Source: Spinacia oleracea
Lineage: Eukaryota > Streptophyta > Magnoliopsida > Caryophyllales > Amaranthaceae
DNA: 64,000 bases
Direction of reading: 5' to 3'
Assembly: GCF_020520425.1 (NCBI RefSeq)
Contig: NC_079490.1
Span: forward strand, 4,836,001 to 4,900,000
Shown here: positions 1 through 12,477 of the stretch, one piece after another
Layout of the letters: every line of letters starts with the position of its first letter
Position numbering within the stretch: the first letter of the stretch is position 1
The notes under the pieces: model-generated
Seen by the model: only the letters and a program-made list of their open reading frames with translations
Told to the model about the DNA's origin: nothing
Database searches by the model: none
Position numbers and translations under genes: made by a program

Positions 1-438
1 ACACTTGATTATACCCCTCCTAATTTACTAATTATGTTGTTGTTGATAATGGCCAGTTTCAATAAAGTAGACAACAAAGAAGAATGTTTGTTCCTCTTCC
101 TCGAGTCGTCACATGAGCTTAGCTGAAAGAGCTTCATTTTTCTTCACTTCCTCTGCTCCTGCTTCTGCATTTTCTCCAGGTCCTCTCTTTCTCTCTCCTC
201 CATTTTTGAACAAACCCCACTTCGTTTTTACCAGTAATATGAAATGGGTTTCCATTTTTAGGCTTAAAGACCTTATCTTTACCTTAAGTTGAAGATAAGT
301 TGGTTGTTAGTTTTGCTGGGTTTCCATTTTTAGTTTCAAAGACCTTATCTTTACCTTAAGTTGAAGATAAATGGTTTGTTAGATTTTTTTTTTTCAATTT
401 TTTGGACCCATTTTAAGCTTCCAATTTTGTTCCTATTA
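1..438 (+). promoter_or_regulatory. Upstream region / 5' leader of the CLV2-like gene
   Basis: No gene of its own is seen here. A pyrimidine-rich CT stretch near 170-205 and a ~50 bp direct repeat (about 247-300 and 318-370, sharing the phrase GACCTTATCTTTACCTTAAG) precede the receptor start codon. I read it as promoter plus 5' leader; the transcription start is not determined. Confidence 0.5.
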
Positions 439-2655
439 ATGGAAGCTAAAAAGGGTTTTAATTGCAGTTTTTACCATTTTAGTGGAAATTACTTGCCATT
501 TTTGTTGTCTATGTTGTTGATATTGGGAAACCCTAGTGTAGTTTCAGCTGTTAATGTGCACCCACAAGATAGAGCTTCACTTATTGAGTTCAAATCAAAG
601 ATTATTGAACCAGACCCGGGTTTGGGTTCATGGGTTGGGTTCAATTGCTCCAATTGGACCGGTATAACCTGTGAGAACCGGACGGGCCGGGTTGTTTCAA
701 TGAACTTAAGCTATATGAACTTGTCTGGTACTATTAGTCCTAGTTTATGCAACCTTTTTTCTTTACAAACCCTTGTTTTATCTAATAATAACTTCAATTC
801 TGTGATTCCACCTTGTTTGGGAAGTGTATTGGGTTTAAGGGTACTTGATTTCAGTCACAACAGTATTGGAGGGTTAGTTCCTGATACATTGAGGAGGTTG
901 AAGCATTTGAGGGAGCTTACTTTGAATGGTAATAACTATTTGGGAGGGAAATTGTCATTACCAATGTGGGTTGGTAACTTTTCGAGGTTTCTCGAAAGAC
1001 TCGATTTGGGTTCGAACTCATTCGGAGGGGAGATACCGGAGAGTCTTTTCCGGTTGGAGTCTCTGAAATACTTGGACATTTCAGATAACAGTTTGTCAGG
1101 AAAACTTGATGGATTTCATCAGTCTTTAGAAGTTTTGAATCTGGCTTCAAACCATATTTCGGGTACTTTACCTTGTTTTAATGCTTGTGTTCAATCACTT
1201 AGCATCTTGAACTTGGCAAACAACTCTTTTGTTGGAAGGATTCCTTCTTGTATATCCTCACTTCGGGCTTTGAAGCAGCTCAATCTGTCCAACAACGGGC
1301 TGCAATACGGGCTTTCGCCAATGCTGGTGTTCTCAGATAAGCTTCTTGCTTTAGATTTGAGTTACAACCAGTTATCAGGTCCTCTTCCTAGCAAAATTGC
1401 TGAAACAACGGACAAATCCGGGCTTCTTGTTCTTGACCTGTCACACAACCAGTTTTCAGGTGATATTCCTCTGAAAATCACAGAGTTGAAAAGCTTACAA
1501 GCATTGCTTCTCTCTCACAATTCTCTCATTGGTCAGATTCCCGGGAGTATCGGAAATCTGACGTATCTTCAAGTCATCGATCTCTCCTACAACGCTTTAT
1601 CAGGTTCAATTCCTTTGAACATTGTTGGGTGTTTTCAGCTTCTTGCATTGATAATCAGCAACAACGGTCTTTCTGGTGAAATACAACCAGAACTCGATGC
1701 ACTAAACAGTTTAAAGATACTCGATATCAGCAACAACGAAATCTCTGGTCAAATACCTCAAACCCTAGCCGGTTGCAGATCATTAGAAGTTGTTGATTTC
1801 AGCTCAAATAGTCTTTCTGGACCTCTAAATGATGCAATGAACAAATGGTTGAATCTCAAGTTTTTGTCCCTTGCTCAAAACAAGTTTGAAGGTCCTCTTC
1901 CTAGTTGGCTCTTCACATTCCCGTTCATCAAAACAATCGATCTTTCAGGAAACAAATTCTCCGGCTTTATCCCTGATGGTACCTTCAATGTCAGTAAGAG
2001 TTTCAACAATGCAGCAGCTATCACTGGTACGAACAACATCGAGGCAAATTTAGCATCAGTTAAAAGTAAAACAATCCAAATTTCCGTCATGGTAATGGAT
2101 CGAAACGAGTTGAGTTTTGCTTATGGTCTGCTTTCACCAGTAGGAATCGACTTATCAGATAATCAGTTGAATGGAGAAATTCCTGACAATCTGTTCACTT
2201 TACATGCTTTGGATTACCTTAATCTGTCCTATAATCTCCTAGAAGGTCAGATTCCTGTTGATTTGGAGAAGATGTGGAATTTAAGGGCACTTGATTTGTC
2301 CCACAATTATCTTTCTGGTCCTCTTTTAGCCAACATCTCAACCCTTCAAGACCTAATTACTCTGAACTTTTCATACAATTCACTGTCTGGATTTGTGTCA
2401 AGAAAACAGGGTTACTGGAGATTTCCAGAAGCATTTACTGGGAATCCAGCATTATGTATTGAGGTTTCTGCAGGAAAATGTCAACCGCCGAGAATTCCTG
2501 CAATTCCTGGAAACAAGTTTAGGGATGATTTGGAAGAAGGGCCAATATCAGTGTGGATTTTCTGTGTAACTGGTGCTGTAACTTTTTACGCGACTTTGAT
2601 TGCTCTCTTCTGTTGGCCTCGTTCGAGAAACTACATTCTTAGGTCGAAAATTTAG
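439..2655 (+). CDS. CLV2: CLAVATA2-like leucine-rich-repeat receptor-like protein
   Basis: Single-exon gene of 738 codons encoding a kinase-less LRR receptor protein of the plasma membrane. In Arabidopsis, CLV2 pairs with the pseudokinase CORYNE to perceive CLE peptides that limit stem-cell number in meristems. Visible order: hydrophobic signal segment (about 18-37), LRR N-cap with paired Cys (C70, C78), about 20 plant-type LxxLxLxxNxLSGxIP repeats, a non-LRR island (about 513-568), further LRRs, an acidic linker and one membrane span (about 703-726), then a short basic tail ending SRNYILRSKI. The tail and the passages around TELKSLQAL, IVGCFQLLAL and DALNSLKILDISNN match what I know of CLV2. 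The open frame runs back to 361 with no ATG; the first in-frame ATG is 439. Lack of introns fits CLV2. An RLP paralogue is possible but less likely. Confidence 0.92.
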   Translation: MEAKKGFNCSFYHFSGNYLPFLLSMLLILGNPSVVSAVNVHPQDRASLIEFKSKIIEPDPGLGSWVGFNCSNWTGITCENRTGRVVSMNLSYMNLSGTISPSLCNLFSLQTLVLSNNNFNSVIPPCLGSVLGLRVLDFSHNSIGGLVPDTLRRLKHLRELTLNGNNYLGGKLSLPMWVGNFSRFLERLDLGSNSFGGEIPESLFRLESLKYLDISDNSLSGKLDGFHQSLEVLNLASNHISGTLPCFNACVQSLSILNLANNSFVGRIPSCISSLRALKQLNLSNNGLQYGLSPMLVFSDKLLALDLSYNQLSGPLPSKIAETTDKSGLLVLDLSHNQFSGDIPLKITELKSLQALLLSHNSLIGQIPGSIGNLTYLQVIDLSYNALSGSIPLNIVGCFQLLALIISNNGLSGEIQPELDALNSLKILDISNNEISGQIPQTLAGCRSLEVVDFSSNSLSGPLNDAMNKWLNLKFLSLAQNKFEGPLPSWLFTFPFIKTIDLSGNKFSGFIPDGTFNVSKSFNNAAAITGTNNIEANLASVKSKTIQISVMVMDRNELSFAYGLLSPVGIDLSDNQLNGEIPDNLFTLHALDYLNLSYNLLEGQIPVDLEKMWNLRALDLSHNYLSGPLLANISTLQDLITLNFSYNSLSGFVSRKQGYWRFPEAFTGNPALCIEVSAGKCQPPRIPAIPGNKFRDDLEEGPISVWIFCVTGAVTFYATLIALFCWPRSRNYILRSKI

Positions 2656-2915
2656 GTGGGTTTGTATAGAGATCAGAAGTTTTTGTATATCTGTTTGATT
2701 TCTTATGACTTGATTTGCCCTCCATGGGGGAAAGAAAAAAGTCATGTTTTCATTTAGCTTTAAGCTAACACTAACTTAGCTTGGATTATCACCTCTAAAT
2801 GTTTCTTGTGTATATTGGACAATATTGGAAAATTCAATGTTTGACTTGCCAAATTCAGAAACTAGACTATTATTGCAGGACAATTTCTTTTTTTTCTTAA
2901 ATTGGGCATAAAATC
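2656..2915 (+). other. 3' flank of the CLV2-like gene
   Basis: AT-rich sequence after the stop codon, probably 3' UTR and terminator. No coding signal is seen. Confidence 0.4.
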
Positions 2916-3210
2916 TTATTTACACCCAATGTACAATAGATATTACTTTAAAATGCTTAAAAACTATCCTGGTATAATGTAAAAGTTATTATTTTTTAGT
3001 GATAAAATTTTCTTTTTAATAAATATATCCATTCAAAATCACTCACAATGTATAAAGGTAGTCATGTATCCTTTAAAAAGCTTATTCATCAAAAATTATT
3101 TCATAATTTAAAAGTTAAACAAAACATGTTAAAAGTTACCAAAATATGGATGAAAATTACCCCGATATATAATAAATTTACTATACACCAGGTGTGCACA
3201 CGACCTACTC
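2916..3210. repeat. MITE, family with GTACAATAAAT-type ends (copy 1 of 4)
   Basis: About 295 bp bounded by sequence resembling ATCTTATTTAC and ACACCAGGTGTGCACACGAC. It shares its order of short AAAAGTTA motifs with copies near 17.22-17.53, 20.63-21.49 and 45.42-45.61 kb. This is the most diverged copy. The superfamily is not identified; no clear target-site duplication is seen. Confidence 0.6.
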
Positions 3211-3809
3211 AAAATGTAGCGTGTTATTTCGGGACAACGGTAGTAATTTACATGCCAAAAGGAATTCTGCTTGTATCCAGTAAATATACACTCTTTGTGC
3301 TCTTGCAAAAAATGCATACATTCAGGACATCAGGTTCAGGAACAAGATAAGGTAAACTGGATCAGTTCCTAGATTCACACAAACCTAATGCTTCCCATTC
3401 TACAATCCCCACCCATGAATAATAAAATACCCAAAAAATTACAGTTAAATCGACAAAACAATAAGTGTGTGGCCAGTATATTACTCAGATCACAGCAACA
3501 AGAGCACAGACGACCTGAAATCCAAATGTGGTTACCCGAATGAACGGGAAAGAACTACGTAGTTGGATTTGCATTCCCATCTTCAGCGATGATTGCCAAA
3601 TCTGTGTAAAGGTTGCATCTTAAGCAACAGATCCGAGATTTGAAGCAATCGTAAGGACAATCCTCGTTTAAAAGGTTTCTGGTTATGTTGTATTCTTCTG
3701 TTTGCAGAAGACCAACCACACAAATGGCCAGCATCTTCTCTTAGAAAATGCAACATCTTTCTGTTTAGACATCCCAATAGCAAACTTGAGTTTTCCAAGA
3801 AAGCCTTTG
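3211..3809 (-). other. 3' region downstream of TGD3
   Basis: No exon is recognised between the MITE and the TGD3 stop codon. It probably holds the 3' UTR of the minus-strand TGD3 gene. Confidence 0.4.
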
Positions 3810-6800
3810 CTAGTATTTGATCGGTCCTTCCAAACTCCCTGAAGCAAACTGGACATGCACCAACAAAATGAATGTAGTACTCAAGCTTGCCATTTAAAAT
3901 ACTTCACTTTGTAGAGTTCGAGTTTATTTTATGTTTTACAATCTAACTCGTCTCAAGTCCCTTAGGCTCCGTTTGGTAGGGAGTAAAACATTTTCCTGGA
4001 AAATAGTTTTCCTCTATCTTCAATTTTACATTGTTTGGTTTGCAAAGGAGTGTGAAACCATTTTCCCTATGAGTAAAATTGCTCCCCCAATGATGGAAAA
4101 CCATTTTCCGTTCAAAATGAAGGGAAAACTTTTTTCCTTCCTTTTCCTCATCTCTTTTGTACACTCCTTTCACTACCTGCTTACTTTCACTTTCTTTTTC
4201 CTTCCGTTTCATCATTTTTCTTACATGGAACCAAACAACGGAAAACTAATTTTGGAGTTGTGTTTTCAATTGTAAATTGTTTTCCATGAAAATCATTTTA
4301 CACTAAAAATGTTTTACACCCAACCAAACATAACCTTAAAGCAGAAGTTGAGACATACACAAAACTCTGAATTTCAAACTACGGGTATGATAATTACCTG
4401 TTGAACAATGGGACTAGTTGAGGTGGTAAATTCATGAGTCAGTCCTTCCCAAACAATCTTCCCCTCATACAGGAAAATCAACCTGGACCAAATACAGATC
4501 ATCAGTGATATGGTATGGATTGAAACTCTAATGACAAGCAAAGTAGTAGACTGAAAGAGACATGTACCTATCAACTGCTCTTTCGATGGTACTATGTTGG
4601 TGAGTAACAACTATAAATGATGAAACCTTCCCAGCCAATCCCATTGCATCTTCACCTTTTATATGAACTGATCGGATCAGGTCTTCAACAACCGTTGATG
4701 CAATCGGATCAAGTCCAGCCGTTGGCTCGTCATACAAAAGCACCTGCCCCAAAAACAGTAGGGAAGCAACCACTTTACCAAAGAGATGGAAACAGTGTAT
4801 CAAACTTCTTCAAGAAGTTTGAAAGGAAACTTTAAACTAGAAGTTGTAGGTAACAACTGGGTAACATTTCTACTTCCAGCAGAGCAGACTACACTAAACT
4901 CTTCCCTGAAAATCAGAGCTTGAGATAGACGAGAAACCAAGGGAAAATAATTGGGATTTTTTAGCCTGGAAAAGAAGGTGGGGTCAGGTCAAGAAATATC
5001 TAAGTGGGAGAGACAAAACTCCTCAGCAATAAACAAAAAGTCAGAAACTAGTTCTGACAAACAGTTCTTATAACTCCATTATGGCGAATGCATTGCAAAC
5101 ACAGGGAAAAAATTTAGCAGATTTATGGCAGTATGGCACCACAAGATTTGCAACAACACTCTCATATCTTGGATGTTCATAACAAAGTACAACAAAAACT
5201 ACAAATTTGAGAAAAACGTGAAGACACAGCCACACAGGATACTTCAAAGCTATCTCAGTATATCTTACGGCCTTAGAAATGCAGAAAAGGTCCAAGCACC
5301 ACTAAACAACCAATCTGTAACAGACTTGACATTAATGGTAATGTAAGATTATTCATTATAGAGAATGTTCCGTACTTGATATGCTTCCAGTAATATTGTG
5401 ATTATGAACGTTTTACTATAGGGTACTAGACATACCTCTGGTTCTACAGTATCTTTTGTGATGTCAAAGATGATTGAACGAGCCAAGGCAACTCGTTTTT
5501 TCATCCCTCCTGACAGTTCAGAAGGTAACCGCTCCTCGACCCCCTACAAGTAAACAATATTTTCTAGTCTATTTCAGAATAACCACATTACAATGCAAAA
5601 ACCCAAGTAGCAATTATTGACATGGACAAGCTAGACTACTAACAAAGAATTAAAGTTTACCATTTTTATTACTAAATTCTTACCTTCAGTCCTACTGCGG
5701 CTAAAGTTTCAGTTACAAGCTCAGAAATTTGATCATCCGGCATTCTAGAATTTTCATACCTAATTCACCACGGATAAATGTGAAAAGTGGGCAAGCAATA
5801 AGTTGCAGTACCAAACCCATAAGAAACTCTAAGAAGAATTATAACTGATGAGGAATAACAAGGAGAGCCTCTTACAGAAGGAAACCAACATTTTCACGCA
5901 CAGTTAAAGAGTCAAATAATGCAGCACTCTGAAAGACCTGTCAACCAAGCAGTACAAAAATGAGCATTGGAAATACATATACAACTTCTACGATGCAATA
6001 TAATTAATAACAATGAACAATTACCAAGCCAATACGAAGACCAGATATTGAGACTTCCTCATCACTGATCAATCCTTCTCTCTTTTTCCCTCGAATGTAG
6101 ACCTCGCCCTATTTATCACAGTACTCAGACTTAGATTTTGCATGTAACAGACTAAACAGCAAGTACGAAAGGATCATAGTAAGATTGTTCACCTTGTCTG
6201 GAGCAAGAAGTCCAGCAATAATTTTTAAAATGGTGGATTTTCCTGTACCAGAAGGTCCAATTATTCCAACTGCTTCTCCATGTCTGATCTACAAGCAGTT
6301 GAAAAGACCAGGAAACATTTTTAGGAATATGAGTACAAAGTCATTAGATCCAATCATGGATTACAATAAATAGAGAAGGTTATTTGCACCTTGAAGCTTA
6401 CACCTCTTAGTATGTGTTTATCCCCAAATGACTTGTACACATCTCTACACTCGATAAGCACATCCGAATCATCCTCAGGTTCATCAATTGAGTTTATAAT
6501 CTTCATATCAGAAGAATCCTGATACCAAGAAACATGTTTAAAACATTGAATCAAGACCCAGCAAAAAAACAAAATTATCAGAAAATTCTTTACTGAAAAC
6601 TGAAGTGAAGGAAAACAAAATAGAAATAAACCAAAGCTGAAAAGTACCAACTAATAAATGTGGAAAAACAAAAACATCAAATAAGTGAAATAACAACCAT
6701 ATTCCTATATCCATATCATATAATCCATAATCCAAGAATCCCAGCAAAAAATAGAGAAATCAAATGCAAATTTGGATGTCAGCTAAATCAACTGATAAAC

Positions 6801-7158
6801 TAACAAAAGATTAGCAGCTCTCATATGTAAATGCGTATTGCAAATAGGGCAGAAGGAGAAATGTAGAAAGACAGACACCAAATCACAGCAATAATTACAC
6901 ATATAGAATCTATAATACATAACCCAATTGGCATATGATTGCTAACTGAAAAAACACGAAAATTGAAGTACTTACACTCAATTTGAAAGGGGAAATGCCC
7001 TCGTTCACATTTCTTGAAGATGTCATACAGGAACAAAGAATTTTCCTCTGCCTAAAAATCCAAGAATTCGACGTAATAGTACCAGAAAATATGGAAGAAC
7101 GAGAATATACATTATACGAAGGTAAAGGAAACAAAGAAGAGCTCGATGTAGAGAGCAT
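3810..7158 (-). CDS. TGD3: TGD3-like chloroplast ABC transporter ATPase (trigalactosyldiacylglycerol 3)
   Basis: Ten exons (minus strand, 5' to 3'): 7158-6976, 6518-6390, 6288-6193, 6108-6025, 5937-5876, 5759-5684, 5543-5436, 4743-4568, 4482-4398, 3848-3810. All junctions are GT-AG and the sum is 1038 nt, 345 residues plus stop, the length I recall for Arabidopsis TGD3. The product is the ATPase of the TGD1-2-3 complex of the inner chloroplast envelope, which imports ER-derived lipid for galactolipid synthesis. Visible: Ser/Arg-rich transit peptide (1 to about 60), Walker A GPSGTGKST with K121, Q-loop VFQ at 165-167, signature LSGGM at 220-224, Walker B VLLYDE with D251/E252, and switch His at 294. 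The final exon reads FASGSLEGPIKY then stop. Intron 9 carries a Harbinger-type MITE. Confidence 0.95.
3965..4335. mobile_element. PIF/Harbinger (Tourist-like) MITE in TGD3 intron 9
   Basis: 371 bp element with terminal inverted repeats GGCTCCGTTTGGT and ACCAAACATAACC, flanked by a TTA duplication (3962-3964 and 4336-4338). TTA target duplications and GGxxxxGTTTGG ends are typical of plant PIF/Harbinger MITEs. It lies between TGD3 exons 9 and 10 and leaves both splice sites untouched. Confidence 0.8.
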
Positions 7159-7771
7159 TTCTGATCAAATCAAATATACTTGGGTGCAATTAAAAAATAA
7201 AGGGTTTTCTGAGCAATTTTAGGGAAATTTCAACAATCCATTTGGAATAGATTGCAATTGAAAGGGGGTAAATTTTAGGATTCGGGGAGCTAAAATTTGG
7301 GAATGGTAGAGTGATAATACGGTAAAATACAGATTAAATTAGAAAATCAAATGAACCCTAATTAGAGGAGAGAGGATTCAGGCTTTTGATGAAAACCCAG
7401 AAAATTGGGGGCGAAATTGTCAAATTGTGAATTTGGTGATGATAATTGGGGGATTAAATTGATGATTGAAATTGGAATTGAAAAGGGGTCAAATTAGCAA
7501 TCAAGGTATAGATTGTACATTGATTTGGAGAGAAAAATGCGAGTGATAGAAAACGGAAAGATACGAAGTACGGTGTATGAGATTTGAGAAACACTACTAT
7601 CAGTCAATCACTAGTCAGTCTTTCACACACTAACCAAATTACCAAACTAGTACTCCATCGTAGTACGTGGGTCGTGAAACTTCAAACTTGATCAAGATGA
7701 GTCCGGCCCGGCCTGAAATTTTAAAATTTTGGGCGGGTTTGGAAACAAAAACTACACTTTGCAGTTATAAA
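7159..7771 (-). promoter_or_regulatory. TGD3 5' leader and promoter region
   Basis: AT-rich sequence upstream of the TGD3 start codon with no competing coding frame. From about 7690 it becomes GC-rich (GTCCGGCCCGGCC), and similar GGCCCGG sequence resumes at 8135-8215 on the far side of a Helitron. This suggests the Helitron landed inside an older repeat. Confidence 0.45.
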
Positions 7772-8108
7772 CTAGTATTCGGGCCCGGGCGATGCCCCGG
7801 ATTATTATGTGTATAACAATTAAATATTATATTCTTTAGTGAAATTATGTTTGATTTTTTTTTTTCACAAGATAATTATTTAATATTATATAAATAATAA
7901 TTTTGCAAAGATAACATGCAAAAAGTTATAACTCAATTGGATAAATCTCTTGTGTTTGAAACTAGAGGTCGTAGATTCGAATCTTATGCAAACCATATTT
8001 CTTATTTTTAAATCAAAGTGTATTGATGGCATAGATTTATGGATTGAGGGGAGAGCGATACGTGGCATGTAGACATTTGTTAAAACGCCTTTTAATATAT
8101 AGTATAGA
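7772..8108 (-). mobile_element. Non-autonomous Helitron, 337 bp
   Basis: On the minus strand it starts TCTATACTATATATTAAAAG and ends with a GC-rich hairpin (CCGGGGCATCGCCCGG) followed by CTAG. It sits exactly between host A and T (8109 and 7771), the classic Helitron target. The body contains a tRNA-like stretch on the plus strand: A-box-like TAACTCAATTGG near 7929 and B-box-like AGATTCGAATCT near 7974. Confidence 0.8.
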
Positions 8109-10322
8109 TTTGATCTGACATGAATGACCCGAAAGCCCGGTATTTTGGCCCGGCCCGACACAACGGACTAATTTTTTTAAACCAGGGCCCGGTCCGGCCA
8201 GCCATTTGATCGGGTCTACTTCAATTGGTTCAATTGAATAGTAGTACAGGTTATCTTAGAGCGATATGCATATATGCGCATTTGCGTTCGAAAATGAAAA
8301 TTAAAAAGTTGTTGACATTGAGCTAAAGCTTAAATGGCTTGTGGACTATGGAGTATGCAAATTTTAGTTTATACTTGAGTTAAAGATTTGATAACTTTAT
8401 AGGATCGCTCGTGTTTAGTTGAGTTTTAATTAGAACATGATTGTCAACTTTGATACTCCCTCCGTCCCTTAATACTCGCACCGCTTTCTTTTCGGGTCGT
8501 CCCTTAATACTTGCACCGCTTTAATAAATGGGAATTTTTACAAATATTATATTATTTATCGCACTTATTTACTAACCCCACAATATAAGTACTTCGTGCT
8601 TTTGAGCCATCAGGACGGGACTAACTAATATATGCTCGAGAAAAAAACTAGCACAATCCTATATACAAGTCATGCATTGGGCAAATACAGAAAGTGAGAG
8701 AAGAAAGAGGATGAAGATCCTCTGCCATCTTTGAAACTGCTCCATCAATCAATTTAGTCGAGTAAATCATCTCTTAAAACGTGTTTATGTATACATTTTT
8801 GGACAGTTAATAATATATTTTATACTTTTGATTTTAATTGACATAAATGATATTTAAGTTACATAAAACTAACATCCTTAGACTGTAGGAGTACTTAGCA
8901 TTAGGATTTAGTAGGACTAGAAGTGAATTGTTTTTACTTAATTAGTTCTAAATTTAGATAGTTGATGTGATATTGCTAATATTTAGCTCCTTTTTTTAGT
9001 CGATTTCAGCAAAATATCCGAAAATTGTGTCATAATATTGTTACTTCACATATTACTCAGATTATGTATTTATCCCTTTCAAAACATAGTTTCTGAATGC
9101 ATAAAATACTTTCTTTGTGCAAAACTAAAAAAGTCTTAACTACCCTTTTATATTTATTAAAAATATTATAATAAACAAAAACAATCATCTTCATCTTCCA
9201 ACTCTTAGGATGAAACCATCGAATTCCGTTAAAAAAAAAAAAATCGAAAATCAACTCTTCTGATTCACATACATCCTTAATCTAACACAGTTTCCATGTC
9301 TTAATTCTTTTTAAAGAAGAGTTTTAAGTTCAAGATAAATAAAACCTTACTTTTTACTCCGTATTTTATAGTAGATGCAGATTTTTTTTAAATTTTTTTT
9401 TTGATCTTTACTATGAGCAGATATGTGTACGATGAATTGTCTGCATAAATTGTTTGGTTTTCCACAATCAAGATTTGATCGTTCTAAATCGTTTGATTAT
9501 GGGCTTGTGGCCATGAATCTGCCGATCAATACTACGCAGATGTTATGTATGACTAATTGTATGGTTTTGCAATAATTGCAAACCTTGTTTTTTTTTAAAA
9601 AAAAAAATCTTTTTCTGGGTATTTTAGTCGTTTTTTATTCTGCATTAAGAAATTAATTTATGCATTTAGCAATACCCCTTTCAAAATTCTTTTAAGATAA
9701 AACAAAAGAATTATGAAACTTTTGTGTTATTTGATAATATTGATGCTTTGATATTGATTTTACAGCATGATTGCTTAAGGGAGTCAAATTCGCTTTTTTA
9801 TATTCGCACGCATCACGTGCATATAAGACTAGTGCTTATAATAAAAGAGGAAGCAACGTTGGTAATAAGAGAAGAAATAACTCTTTTATTTAATTATTCC
9901 CAAGTCATACTTCGTGTAAAACTAATTAAGCTTAATGACATATTTTGTCACACTCTTGTTTAGTATTATAACATGAGTAAGGATTACAACAAAAGCAATT
10001 TAAATAGGGATTTACAAAGCCGCAAGCTCTTTCCACGCACGTTGGTTTTGCAAGTTTCCGACTAAACTTCATCATTTCAACTCCCTTCAATCCTTCGTAC
10101 TTTTCACCATTATCAACATCACCTACACAAATTCAAAGTAAATAATATATCAAATGTTAAACCGAAACATTTAAAATGCATTGGGCATAAAATATATAGC
10201 ATAGTGCATTTGAGTGATGTTCACATTATATACGTAATAATGTAGTACTATAAAATCACCATATGTATATTATAAACTACAAAAGAAACTTTAATGTATT
10301 TGCATAACTTACAATTGGCTAT
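8109..10322. other. TE-derived intergenic region without genes
   Basis: A broken Stowaway-like end (CTCCCTCCGTCCC at about 8458, with a second partial copy near 8507) is followed by two blocks (8579-8675 and 8765-9000) that recur in inverted orientation near 16.67-17.06 kb. The rest is AT-rich with homopolymer runs (about 9231, 9591). I see no supportable gene. Confidence 0.5.
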
Positions 10323-10714
10323 TAGACCTGGTAATCGGGCGGGGCGGGTCAGGGTCGGTGCGGATCAAAAGAGGGTCGGGTATTGAAAGGGTCATTTTTA
10401 GCGGGTCGATAATGGGCGGGTCAAAAGCGGGTCGTGGGTCAATAGCGGGTCATTAGTGGGCGGGTCAATAAACGAGGAATGAAAAATGAAAAACAAAAGA
10501 GCCATGTGCAAGTACAAGTAAATACGAAGCTATACACGTAATTTTTTGTATCATTACTATTTTAATTTTCAAAATAATTGTAGTATAAGTTTGACCCTAT
10601 AATGACCCTGTCCAATAAAGGCCCTGTCCAATAAGAGCCCTGCCCAATAAAAGCCCTATTAACTTGACCCTAACCCTATATCCATTGGACTACCCTGTCC
10701 AATAACCAGGTCTA
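10323..10714. mobile_element. hAT-type MITE with perfect 8 bp TSD
   Basis: 392 bp element with ends TAGACCTGGTAAT and ATAACCAGGTCTA, flanked by an 8 bp direct duplication TTGGCTAT (10315-10322 and 10715-10722). The interior holds GGGTC-rich repeats on the left and CCCTGTCCAATA repeats on the right. TIR style and an 8 bp TSD indicate hAT. Confidence 0.88.
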
Positions 10715-10722
10715 TTGGCTAT

Positions 10723-11940
10723 GAGCAAAAGAGAAAAGACAACGAACACGAATAAAATGGTACATAGAGAAGCTCCATTACGTTTACTTAGTGCCATTGC
10801 TAAAATAAATGGTGAATGATATTAGGGATGCATAAAGGGTTCAACTACCATTAAATTTATAGAGAAAATAATATTGTAAATTTGAAATATGAGATGTAAG
10901 TTATTTATTTTCCTAAAAATATTAAAGAAATAGATTCCTTGCTAGCGTGACTACAATTATTTTAGTCGATTTTTTTTTTTATATATAAATATCCCTAGAA
11001 TTAGTTGGTTTACTAAATTGAGTTGATCATCATCCCTCAAATAAGATTGAGTTGATCACATTCCTCCAATATAAGGTAACAAGATCTTTTTATTTTGTAA
11101 TGCCTTCCTAAAAGTTTATAACCCATTAAAAGAAAATATATTACTTAGCATTACTATACCAAATTGTCTCATCTCCTTCCTTCAATAATAAATTTTCATT
11201 GCGTGTAACTTGACATATTTGCTAAAAAATAATTTACATTAATTTTATCATTACTTTATTTCGGTTATTAACGTACCTATGACGTCTGCCACATGTCACA
11301 CTCTCGATAAAAAAGTCCTCGCTCTTTATTCTACCCTAATTAATTGAATAACTTGTGAAATTTTATTATTTTATGGTAACACTATCTTATTTATTATGTC
11401 ATTACCTAAAACAACTATTAAACAAGTTTGCATAAGGAAATAAATTAAATTAACAACATTACTAAAGATTCTTTAATAAAATAATCGAACACATGATAAA
11501 TATAATAAAAATGCATTCAGAATATTGCCCAATATCATTTTATTAAATCGTACGAGTACTCCGTATCACATATTAAATGTCTCTTAAAAGGTGCATACAT
11601 ATCACATTTACAATTGGTAAAACATTTTTATATACAGAATGCTACACTGAAAAGAAAATAAAGTACGGAAAAAAACAAAGTAAATAGCATAATTATAATC
11701 TAGCTAAAAAGATGTATGCACTTTACAAATTAAAATAATGATGGTCGAATACTTAAATTCTCTTAATGTATTTTGTATATGGAATAATAATAAATTATTT
11801 TTATCGTATAGTATTCATGTAATAGGTGAAAGATATTTCGCATTTATTTTGGTAGAAATGTTATATTGTACTACCTTCATTCCTTAAAGTTCTTTACACT
11901 TATTATTTGTCCGGACTCCAATGCAATATTTAACCATTAA
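10723..11940. other. AT-rich intergenic region
   Basis: No gene, TIR pair or tandem array is recognised. It contains scattered short microsatellite-like AT runs. Confidence 0.4.
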
Positions 11941-12228
11941 GTAGTGTGTGGCCCGGGCGCTGCTCCAGGTTTTACTTTTTTTGTAAATATGTGTCCTATT
12001 TAAAAAGACTATTTTTATTATTTATTAAAAGATATAACATGCATTGTAGCTAGCTAAGATGGTAGGAAGCGTAAATTTTAATTCATGAGGTCCGGTGTTG
12101 CTACATGCTTTTTGATTGTCAATGACATGCCATGATACTTATAAGTGGTGATGTGGCGTAACAAAGAGAGGATTATGTGGCACATATATATTCTTATATA
12201 TAAACGTCATTTAATATATTAGTATAGA
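11941..12228 (-). mobile_element. Non-autonomous Helitron, 288 bp, degenerate 3' end
   Basis: Same family as the element at 7772-8108. The minus-strand 5' end is TCTATACTAATATATTAAAT and the 3' end has the hairpin-like CCTGGAGCAGCGCCCGGG, then CTAC in place of CTAG. It contains a tRNA-like segment (TAGCTAAGATGGTAGGAAGC near 12053). Confidence 0.65.
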
Positions 12229-12477
12229 TATATCCAATTGGATTTTTTTTTTGTAAGTTGATATTCTAAAAATACATACCTAGACTAACATAACAATATC
12301 TTACATGATAACATTTTGATGTTTATAATAGTGAGAATTTACGGTCAAAGTTTTCATATTTTGGATATAGTGTAAATGCATTTGGTAATGGAGATAATGT
12401 TAATGTTTTTTTTTTTCTGGGATATTATAATTATTATGTTAGACATCGATTTTGTTGAAGGGTTTTCGTCAATGACA

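Noticed and set aside
361-438. N-terminal extension of the CLV2-like frame beginning MKINGLL
   Set aside because: The frame opens with TTG, not ATG, and lies in the 5' leader; the first in-frame ATG is 439.
7920-7990. True tRNA gene
   Set aside because: Only box-like motifs are present; no cloverleaf could be drawn, and the segment is internal to a Helitron repeat.
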